From assembly GCA_003554465.1 (NCBI GenBank), contig PWGL01000073.1:1-6998 (forward strand): a DNA stretch of 6,998 nt, in the 5' to 3' direction. This stretch comes from Candidatus Pacearchaeota archaeon. Its GTDB lineage: Archaea > Nanobdellota > Nanobdellia > Pacearchaeales > GW2011-AR1. Of the stretch, positions 1 to 6,061 are shown one piece after another; position 1 is the first letter of the stretch, and each line of letters opens with the position of its first letter. The notes under the pieces were generated by a model. It made no database searches. It was not told the origin of the DNA and worked only from the letters and a program-made list of their open reading frames with translations. The position numbers were made by a program, and so were the translations under genes.

Positions 1-2387
1 CATTCAAATCTATAAGTGGTTTCCCTAGTTTCCCCTATTCCCCACCAATCTATCAATAAAGCTATAACTGCAATTATTGCTAAACATATTAATGCTGCAG
101 CACCCCATACGAGACAACTGGTAGACCACCAACCTAATGTCGCTCCAATAGATGCCACTAATGCCACAGCTGCTCCCGCGACAGTCGCTAAGATTAAAGC
201 ATCACCTTCCAAACCAAACATCTCACCTATAAAATATCCTGCTATTGCTCCTGCCCCTATTGAAAGAAAAGCGTTACTTACTGCTGGCCAGATAGTAGCA
301 GTTTGAGTTGTTATATATTGAGGAGCCCAAGGAATTACAGTCCCAATTGTAGTGGGAGTAGTTACAGATGCAGTGGCAGGTAGTAAAAATGCTATCCCTC
401 CAGTAGCTCCTGCAATGCTTCCTACCCATTGCCACACATATTTAGCCTTATCTTCAGGTTCATAATCTCCTCCATAAATTTGAGCTTTTATTGAGTCAGG
501 CAGTTCACCAGGATCTGCGCTTTGATCAGCTACAGGATCTTTATTACTGCTATATTGATTCAAATTAATATCTGGGGCATCACTTCTATAGGCATCATCT
601 TCCTCTCCCACAATATTAATATAGCCTCCACAATCTCCTAAAGATTTACAATAATCATTCATTTGCTGAGTATAACTTTGTGAGTCACAGTCATCTCCTG
701 CCACTGTCTCCCACCCACCAAAACTTCCGTCAGAGTAAAATCTTTTAACCTCTACTTCTGTACATTCAAAATCTGCTGTCCTACAAATACCTGTATTTAC
801 CTCGCTTCTGTCTCCCGAGACATCTAACTCAAAACCTCCGGGATAATGTGCCAGGCATCTGTGAAATTCATATCCCTCGCCAAAGTCAAATTTTTCCAAA
901 TAGCAATCTGTATTTTGCTCACATTTCTCTTTGAACTCTTCATCATCATCATCTATAAGGTCATTATAATCTAAACAATCTCTCCATTTGTTAACCCTAC
1001 AACCTGCCTGGCTAAATTCTCCTCCTTCCCCCTCACCTACATTCTCTACACATATTTCTTGCCTATAATCTGCACAAGGCTCAATTTTAACCTCGCCATC
1101 ATAGCAATAATACTTCCAATGTCTTGACCCGACAGTGTCCCGGCTTTCCCCTATAGTAGAATCATAAACACACCAACTCTCACCATATTTCCTATCTTTT
1201 CTTTCTAAAACATCACCTTCGGCATCAACAACTGCAGGGGCATCATCACAATTCATATCTCTACAAATTTTATCTCCATATTCGGGATCAACATTAGACT
1301 CATCTGCATCACCACAAAAAGAACCACCAAACCTATTACAATTTCCACAACTACTAGAATCAATATTACCTGAGAAAGGATTGCAGCTTTCTTTTTTACT
1401 TTTTATTTCTGACCAATATTCTCTATTGAAAGGATCAACTTTATTGGCATCATAAATGTTTGCAATATTACCGCAGGAATCAACAAAGTAAACCTCTTCC
1501 TCGCCTTCGACGCAAGTAGTTTCCTTAGTTGGCTCACAAACTGTATTTAAATCCTGATTAGTACACAATTGTCCTTCATAAAAATTTCTTGAATCTCCTG
1601 TCTCTTTTACACATTCTTTACCACTCATTCTTTTACAACCTCTGTTTTCATTATCACCTCCTATAATACATGCGCCCTCTTCCTGCTGTTCTGATAGGCC
1701 TAGACATTCTATCTCTGTATTTATGTTTGGCTTAAAATCAACCCTTTCTCCATCAAAGTCTAAACCTTTCATATCTGTTAATGACTCACATCTTCGACTA
1801 GTTACAAATTGAGTATTTGAACCTAAAATACAACAACCTAGCTGACATTGTCTAATGTTGCAATCTTGGTCATTAAACCATTCTCCTCCTTGGCCCTCAC
1901 ATTTCTCTCTTGTAGATTTCTCAGTACATAAACCCTCTTCTGGATCAAAACAGCAACCTAGTTCACACCTTTCTAGTTGCTCACATTCTGCAGGAACAAG
2001 ATCTTCAGCACAATTTTCATAATTTGAAGGGACATCCTGACATATTGCACCTTTATCTGTTTTTGGACAACAATTTATAACTAAGTCTTCCTCAGCACTA
2101 GCCAAGTTTAAACCCCCTCTATCTACCCAGGAAGATATAATATCTATCAATAATTTAAGTGTGGAAACTTCTTGACTATTTTGAGAATTAACTTCGTTTT
2201 CTTCATATTCTGACTCGTAATAGACATTGTTATCTAAATTCTCTGAAGTATTTTCAAGAGACTCTTCTAATGGCTGCACTGACTGATAAACAATATATGA
2301 GAATGCAAAAGCAGAAAGAATTAGTATGAATATTTGCAAATAACTAATTCTTGCTTTTCTTCCCATCAAATTATTTTTTTCAATCAT
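1..2387 (-). CDS. Large cysteine-rich membrane surface protein, partial (C-terminus off the left edge)
   Basis: The minus strand is open without a stop from the ATG at 2387 to the window edge, giving 795 codons; the C-terminus is missing. Residues 1-14 are basic and 16-35 form a hydrophobic signal anchor, so what follows should lie outside the cell. An acidic, Asn-rich stretch (40-75) leads into a cysteine-rich ectodomain at about 106-586 with 43 Cys; residues 1-105 have none. Two copies of a C-[EQ]-L-G-C-C motif (141-146, 181-186) and a related NCC (105-107) suggest small disulfide-knotted repeats. Four hydrophobic Gly/Ala-rich segments follow (about 651-675, 702-725, 729-754, 757-782), consistent with a multi-pass C-terminal membrane domain. 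The start overlaps the stop of the upstream gene as TGATG, and six G residues lie 6 bases before it. I infer a disulfide-rich envelope protein. The overall type resembles conserved hypothetical proteins of DPANN archaea, but I cannot name a characterised family. Confidence 0.85.
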   Translation of the reverse strand, partial: MIEKNNLMGRKARISYLQIFILILSAFAFSYIVYQSVQPLEESLENTSENLDNNVYYESEYEENEVNSQNSQEVSTLKLLIDIISSWVDRGGLNLASAEEDLVINCCPKTDKGAICQDVPSNYENCAEDLVPAECEQLERCELGCCFDPEEGLCTEKSTREKCEGQGGEWFNDQDCNIRQCQLGCCILGSNTQFVTSRRCESLTDMKGLDFDGERVDFKPNINTEIECLGLSEQQEEGACIIGGDNENRGCKRMSGKECVKETGDSRNFYEGQLCTNQDLNTVCEPTKETTCVEGEEEVYFVDSCGNIANIYDANKVDPFNREYWSEIKSKKESCNPFSGNIDSSSCGNCNRFGGSFCGDADESNVDPEYGDKICRDMNCDDAPAVVDAEGDVLERKDRKYGESWCVYDSTIGESRDTVGSRHWKYYCYDGEVKIEPCADYRQEICVENVGEGEGGEFSQAGCRVNKWRDCLDYNDLIDDDDEEFKEKCEQNTDCYLEKFDFGEGYEFHRCLAHYPGGFELDVSGDRSEVNTGICRTADFECTEVEVKRFYSDGSFGGWETVAGDDCDSQSYTQQMNDYCKSLGDCGGYINIVGEEDDAYRSDAPDINLNQYSSNKDPVADQSADPGELPDSIKAQIYGGDYEPEDKAKYVWQWVGSIAGATGGIAFLLPATASVTTPTTIGTVIPWAPQYITTQTATIWPAVSNAFLSIGAGAIAGYFIGEMFGLEGDALILATVAGAAVALVASIGATLGWWSTSCLVWGAAALICLAIIAVIALLIDWWGIGETRETTYRFE

Positions 2388-3205
2388 CACAAACCCCCCG
2401 GCATGGCACAACTTCTTACAGCCATATTTAGTGTCTTGTCGGTAGCTTTATCTCTAATTTTATAAATACTACTAACTGTCTGACCGCTACCTACCTGGAT
2501 TTTTTCTATATCATATTGATGATGCAATAATGAATAACCTAAATATTCAAAGTTACAATATTGAGCTTCCTGGCTAGCTATTTCTTGGGCAACAATGGCA
2601 AGACTATATAATGGGGAGTTAAGAACATAGCTATCTTTTTTATACTTAACACTTACATCTTCTTTACTGATTTCAACAGTTTTATTCAAATTAATTCTAA
2701 CTTGTCCTGGCCTTAACACTATATCTAGGCTTAAAGGGTTTTCATTTATTTCATAGTTTCTATCTTCATACTCTTCAATAATAGAATCAAAACAAGCCTC
2801 TACTTCATCTTTAGCATAGTTATGTATCTCACTTTCTAAATGATTTATGTACATAGGCTCTTGATTAATACAAGGCCGGTAATAATTCTTGTTATAACAT
2901 AAATACTCAATTTTATCATCCTGATACAATCTATAATTACTAGGCTCAACATATCCTCCCTGAGGCAACATTTTTTCTATAGCCTCGTAAACAACCTCTT
3001 CTGTACAACTCCTAACCTCTGTTTGAGGTTGAGGCATATCTCCATCAATTATATCTGCAACTAATTCTCCTCTCCATAATATTAAGCCAATAATGACTCC
3101 GACCAATAAAATACTTATTATTGTAAAAATAGTTATCTGGGATTTTAGTCTAACAACCAAGCTAGTATAATTACCAAAAATAGTATTGCAACCTCTTTTA
3201 TCCAT
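2387..3205 (-). CDS. Membrane-anchored surface protein with pilin-like N-terminal segment (272 aa)
   Basis: The N-terminus is basic (K3, R4, R19, K21) and is followed by a single hydrophobic helix at about 25-44, introduced by K-S-Q-I-T-I-F (21-27). This recalls the Q-[VI]-T-[IL]-F start common in DPANN membrane proteins and loosely recalls archaeal class III (pilin) signal peptides, but the usual Glu at +5 is absent. The rest (45-272) is predicted extracellular. It has an SC..E start at 66-70, a QGGY motif at 82-85 and six cysteines (67, 103, 112, 138, 217, 266) that could pair as disulfides; C6 would be cytoplasmic. The C-terminus ends M-P-G-G-L. A TATA box centred about 26 bases upstream supports this ATG as a leaderless start. 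It is the first gene of a two-gene unit and its TGA overlaps the ATG of the cysteine-rich protein, so the two are probably co-translated and work together. No enzymatic motif was seen and the function is unknown; surface display or a pilus-like role is inference. Confidence 0.85.
   Translation of the reverse strand: MDKRGCNTIFGNYTSLVVRLKSQITIFTIISILLVGVIIGLILWRGELVADIIDGDMPQPQTEVRSCTEEVVYEAIEKMLPQGGYVEPSNYRLYQDDKIEYLCYNKNYYRPCINQEPMYINHLESEIHNYAKDEVEACFDSIIEEYEDRNYEINENPLSLDIVLRPGQVRINLNKTVEISKEDVSVKYKKDSYVLNSPLYSLAIVAQEIASQEAQYCNFEYLGYSLLHHQYDIEKIQVGSGQTVSSIYKIRDKATDKTLNMAVRSCAMPGGL
2394..2399 (-). promoter_or_regulatory. G-run Shine-Dalgarno-like site and TGATG coupling for the cysteine-rich gene
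   Basis: Six consecutive G residues on the minus strand end 6 bases before the ATG at 2387. GGGGG can pair with the 16S CCUCC tail if one G-U wobble is allowed. The site lies inside the last codons (PGGL) of the upstream gene, whose TGA shares its final A with the next ATG. Together these suggest translational coupling and decide the start of the downstream gene over the internal Met at residue 8. Confidence 0.45.
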
Positions 3206-3226
3206 AAACTATTTAGAATAAATAGG

Positions 3227-3236
3227 TTTATAAAAT
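3227..3236 (-). promoter_or_regulatory. TATA box for the surface-protein unit
   Basis: The minus strand reads ATTTTATAAA here, centred about 26 bases before the ATG at 3205. In archaea transcription starts about 22-27 bases after the TATA centre, which places the start site at or next to the ATG. The mRNA is therefore probably leaderless, and no Shine-Dalgarno sequence is visible in this gap. Confidence 0.55.
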
Positions 3237-3307
3237 TTGTCACTATATTTTTAGTAAACTATTGTAGTTATGTATGATCATATTTGAAGCAATTTAGCAT
3301 AGAAAAA

Positions 3308-3317
3308 TTTATATAAT
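3308..3317 (+). promoter_or_regulatory. TATA box for the small gene at 3337
   Basis: TTTATATAAT sits behind an A-rich stretch that could act as a BRE (3302-3307), centred about 25 bases before the ATG at 3337. This predicts a leaderless transcript starting at that ATG. It is the main reason to take 3337, and not the in-frame ATG at 3386, as the original start of the gene that ends at 3700. Confidence 0.55.
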
Positions 3318-3336
3318 CAATTTAACCCAATAAATT

Positions 3337-3700
3337 ATGGAATTTTCAAATATTCCTTACAGCGATGAAAGGAAAGTCTCCCTAGATGTTAATATATCTG
3401 GGGAATATGTTAGAGTTCTCTAATTATGATTATGTACATTTAAAATATTCTTTTGGCCCTTCTTGTAGAGACAGCACCCCTTATGATAAGTTAGATGAGT
3501 TGGAAAAAATACCTATAAGAAAATGGGACCACGAGTTTGAAGATATTTTCGCGAAAGCAGAAATAAAAGGTAACGAGCTAGAATTTAAATATATAAATCA
3601 AGAGATAGTTGATAATAACCATTTAAAATTGGAAGACTTAGTAGGTGCCTTCAACAAAACCCTAAAGGAAGATAAATTTACTCTTCGGTATCAACTCTAG
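3337..3700 (+). CDS. Uncharacterised small protein (about 120 aa), apparently split by a one-base frameshift
   Basis: I do not recognise the family. Two frames seem to belong to one gene. The first (3337-3423) starts at an ATG well placed behind a TATA box and encodes 28 residues beginning MEFSNIPYSDERKVSLDV before a TAA. The second is open from just after a TAG at 3383-3385 to the TAG at 3698-3700; its first ATG is 3386 (104 codons), with another at 3407. The frames differ by +1, so removing one base between 3386 and 3420, for example one G of the GGGG run at 3400-3403, would join them into 120 residues. The second part is acidic and soluble-looking (Y-D-Y-V-H-L-K-Y-S-F-G, then alternating charged segments, Lys-rich end), with no membrane segment, one Cys and no catalytic motif. 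If the frameshift is real, the product would be the shorter 104- or 97-residue form or nothing. The 3' end overlaps the convergent PCNA gene by 23 bases. Confidence 0.6.
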
Positions 3701-4403
3701 GAGCTAAAACAAATGCCAACTCCATCCTGTCATTTTGAAATTCTAATTTTAAAGGATAGTCATCAGAGAAATTTATAGACACGCTATCTGACAATTTAGA
3801 AGCTTGAACAATCTTCTCTAAATATTCTAAAGAGTATTTTGCCTGGCCCTTCTCACCCTCAATAAAAACTTCATCCTTACTAAACTCAGATTTCATAGAA
3901 TTTAGACCTTTTGCAGATATAATGAAATTGTCTTCAGATATTGCAAATGAGCAAGAGTCGGCCACAACTTTACAGTCGTTTATTGCCTGGGAAAAATCTT
4001 CAGAGGCCATTTTAACCTTGCATGAAAATTCTAGGTCTGGCATTTCTTTCTCTTCTTGCTCAATATTGATTAATGAAATATTAAACTCTCTTTTTATCTT
4101 GTCATGAATCTCAATAGTTAAGCTATTGTCATTTTTCTTCAAGATAATTGATGAATTTTTACCTGCTCTTTTCAAAACAGACTTTAAGTTATCTAAAGAT
4201 ATACCTAAAACTTCTTCTTCAACCTCAAACTGGGAAAATGCTTTCTTTGGTAATTGGAAATTTGTTAAAGCCACATTTGCAGGATCAACAGCTGTGATAC
4301 CTAGGCCATTTTCATCAACCCTCATTTTTACCTCTGTGACTAGCTCAGATATAAGGCTTATGTTTTCTGTAAGTATTTTTGGATAGTCTAATTTCAATTG
4401 CAT
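3678..4403 (-). CDS. pcn: DNA polymerase sliding clamp, PCNA
   Basis: The 241-residue product has the length and layout of archaeal PCNA, which forms a ring around DNA and tethers polymerase, FEN1, ligase and other factors. The N-terminal domain includes the V-K-M-R-V-D and G-L-G-I-T-A-V-D-P segment (25-41), equivalent to the conserved M-D-x-S-H/D-P-A region. The interdomain connecting loop lies at about 113-128 (NIEQEEKEMPDLEF), followed by the second domain, whose final strands include Y-S-L-E-Y-L (190-195) and Y-P-L-K-L-E-F (216-222). The C-terminus L-A-P-R-V-D-T-E-E (233-241) matches the conserved tail used in partner binding, extended by a few acidic residues. The start is supported by a TATA-like TTTTAAATC about 25 bases upstream with no room for a leader. 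It diverges from the primase gene across a 128-base gap, so the two replication genes may share regulation. Only one PCNA gene is visible, consistent with a homotrimer. Confidence 0.95.
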   Translation of the reverse strand: MQLKLDYPKILTENISLISELVTEVKMRVDENGLGITAVDPANVALTNFQLPKKAFSQFEVEEEVLGISLDNLKSVLKRAGKNSSIILKKNDNSLTIEIHDKIKREFNISLINIEQEEKEMPDLEFSCKVKMASEDFSQAINDCKVVADSCSFAISEDNFIISAKGLNSMKSEFSKDEVFIEGEKGQAKYSLEYLEKIVQASKLSDSVSINFSDDYPLKLEFQNDRMELAFVLAPRVDTEE

Positions 4404-4422
4404 AAATACATATCGAAATAAA

Positions 4423-4431
4423 GATTTAAAA
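4423..4431 (-). promoter_or_regulatory. TATA box for the PCNA gene
   Basis: TTTTAAATC on the minus strand is preceded by a purine-containing AAAGC that could be the BRE. Its centre is about 25 bases before the ATG at 4403, which again predicts a leaderless mRNA. Confidence 0.5.
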
Positions 4432-4500
4432 GCTTTGTTATTTTCAAAGATATATGATTACATATTAATAAGGGAAATTATTAGAAAATATTAGGATAGC

Positions 4501-4507
4501 TATAATA
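4501..4507 (+). promoter_or_regulatory. Probable TATA box for the primase operon
   Basis: TATAATA is centred about 28 bases before the ATG at 4532, predicting a leader of zero to six bases. No Shine-Dalgarno motif lies between it and the start. The surrounding region is extremely A+T-rich, so other placements are possible. Confidence 0.4.
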
Positions 4508-4531
4508 ACCAAATAAATACAATATTATATA

Positions 4532-6043
4532 ATGAAAAACAAAATAAAAAAATTGGCACTAACTTATTATTCGAGGAAAGATGTTCAGGAGGCTATATAT
4601 AATTTCTGTAAGAAAAGAGAAACTGTGGCTAGGCATCAGGATAGCTTTGGAAAAAGGCCCGACTCATTAGACTACCCTTCAGATGTAATACAGCAGGTAA
4701 AGAAAGGCTTCACTTCTTTTCACTGTAGTGAAGAACATTGGAAGGACCCCTTAAAATTATCTACAGGTATGAGTGAGGAAGAGAAGAATTATTTAAGGGA
4801 AGGATGGGATTTAGTTATAGACATTGACTGTGAATGGTTTGACTATAGCAAGAAAGCTGCTAAGGCAGTAGTAGACTCACTAAATGAGCACGGGGTAGAG
4901 AATATAGGGATAAAGTTTTCAGGATCAAAAGGTATGCATATTCTGGTTCCGTGGAAAGCTTTCCCAAAAAGACTAGGGGAGAATAAGACAAAAGATTTAT
5001 TTCCGGACCTACCTAGAAAAATAGCTAGTTATCTTAGATATTATTCAGAAAGACTGATGGAAAAAAATCTGCCTGAAGATTTTTTCTCCCAGTTCAAGAA
5101 TGTAGATATAAAAAAAGGAGTTAAATGTAAGAGCTGCAATAAAATATCTAAAGAAAGCAGATTAATTGTATACCATTGCCCCTCATGTGGCCGTGAGGAG
5201 AAAAAAATTAAGGAAAAATATAAAGATTATAAATGTCCAGAATGCAAGGAGAAGTATAAAATTAAAATAGATAAGCCTTATTATAATTGTGAAAGCTGCA
5301 ATAAAAATAACGAAGATTTTCCTGACAATTTTTCGACCACAACAGAAATAGATTTATTTGAGCTTATGGATTTAGACATAGTGTTAGTTTCTAGTAGACA
5401 TTTATTTAGGGCTCCTTACTCCTTACATGAAAAAGGGTTGGCGAGCATAGTTATAAATAAAGAAGACATCGAAGATTTCCAGCCAAAATCTGCCAAGGCA
5501 TTAGGGGTAGAGGCGAGAGATTTTTACCCGGAAGCAAGAGAAAATGAGGCTAAAGAGCTAGTTACTGCAGCTTTAGACTGGCATAAAGAAGAACCAAGAA
5601 AGAAGAAAAGTAGCAAAGATTTTAAAAATATCAGAATAGATAAGAAAAATATCACATACCCTCCATGCATTAAAAATATATTGCAAGGAGTTAAGGACGG
5701 TAAGAAAAGAGCATTATTTATTCTAATGAGCTATTTTAGATCTGTAGGGATGAATTTTGAGGAGATAGAGGAAAAACTTGATGAGTGGAATGAGAAGAAT
5801 AAAAAGAAAAAGAAAGGGCTGAAGCAGGGATATATAACTAGCCAGATAAGCTGGAATAAGAATAACAAATCAGTTTTGCCTCCAAATTGCGATAAAGAGA
5901 ATTATAAGGCAATAGGTGTATGCACCCCTGACAATACATGCAAGAAAATTAAAAACCCTATAAACTATACTGTCAGGAAGCAATTTGCAAAAATGAAAAA
6001 TAAAAAAGATAAGCCAAGAAAGAAAAATGAGAAGAAAAAATAA
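4532..6043 (+). CDS. priS: Single-chain DNA primase: PriS catalytic domain fused to the PriL iron-sulfur domain
   Basis: This enzyme makes primers for DNA replication. At 503 residues it is much longer than a stand-alone PriS. The catalytic core shows motif I, D97-I-D99 (metal-binding Asp pair), motif II, S-G-S-K-G-M-H (130-136, nucleotide-binding), and motif III, D282 followed by S-S-R-H-L-F-R-A-P-Y-S-L-H (287-299), matching the PriS H-L-x-R-x-P-x-S-x-H signature. Between motifs II and III are four CxxC pairs (199/202, 216/219, 235/238, 253/256), readable as two zinc ribbons. A Lys-rich linker (354-372) leads to a C-terminal part starting Y-P-P-C-I-K (376-381), with C379, C453, C464 and C470 placed as in the [4Fe-4S] domain of PriL. 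The PriL N-terminal domain is missing, as expected once the two parts share a chain. The tail (486-503) is strongly basic. N. equitans has a comparable fused monomeric primase. It is followed after 18 bases by a nuclease gene, likely the same operon. Confidence 0.92.
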   Translation: MKNKIKKLALTYYSRKDVQEAIYNFCKKRETVARHQDSFGKRPDSLDYPSDVIQQVKKGFTSFHCSEEHWKDPLKLSTGMSEEEKNYLREGWDLVIDIDCEWFDYSKKAAKAVVDSLNEHGVENIGIKFSGSKGMHILVPWKAFPKRLGENKTKDLFPDLPRKIASYLRYYSERLMEKNLPEDFFSQFKNVDIKKGVKCKSCNKISKESRLIVYHCPSCGREEKKIKEKYKDYKCPECKEKYKIKIDKPYYNCESCNKNNEDFPDNFSTTTEIDLFELMDLDIVLVSSRHLFRAPYSLHEKGLASIVINKEDIEDFQPKSAKALGVEARDFYPEARENEAKELVTAALDWHKEEPRKKKSSKDFKNIRIDKKNITYPPCIKNILQGVKDGKKRALFILMSYFRSVGMNFEEIEEKLDEWNEKNKKKKKGLKQGYITSQISWNKNNKSVLPPNCDKENYKAIGVCTPDNTCKKIKNPINYTVRKQFAKMKNKKDKPRKKNEKKK

Positions 6044-6052
6044 AATCATGGC

Positions 6053-6056
6053 AGGT
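6053..6056 (+). promoter_or_regulatory. Shine-Dalgarno-like AGGT before the nuclease gene
   Basis: AGGT lies 5 bases upstream of the ATG at 6062. It also falls inside a five-codon mini-frame (MAGIK, ATG at 6048, TGA at 6063-6065) whose stop overlaps the nuclease ATG. The site supports 6062 as the start and fits a downstream gene of an operon, unlike the leaderless first gene. Confidence 0.4.
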
Positions 6057-6061
6057 ATAAA

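Noticed and set aside
16..306. Plus-strand open frame of 96 codons
   Set aside because: It is antisense to the uninterrupted minus-strand frame of the Cys-rich membrane protein; its Ala/Pro/Thr/Ile-rich composition is what the complement of Gly/Ala-rich helices gives.
3206..3336. Possible small RNA or tRNA gene in the divergent gap
   Set aside because: The gap is A+T-rich, lacks tRNA A/B-box-like and cloverleaf-forming sequences, and is explained by two opposing promoters.
3922..4386. Two short plus-strand open frames (61 and 86 codons)
   Set aside because: Both lie wholly antisense within the PCNA gene and resemble no protein family.
4521..4531. TATTATATAA immediately before the primase ATG as a TATA box
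   Set aside because: It abuts the start codon, so transcription would begin inside the gene; the TATAATA at 4501 has a better distance.
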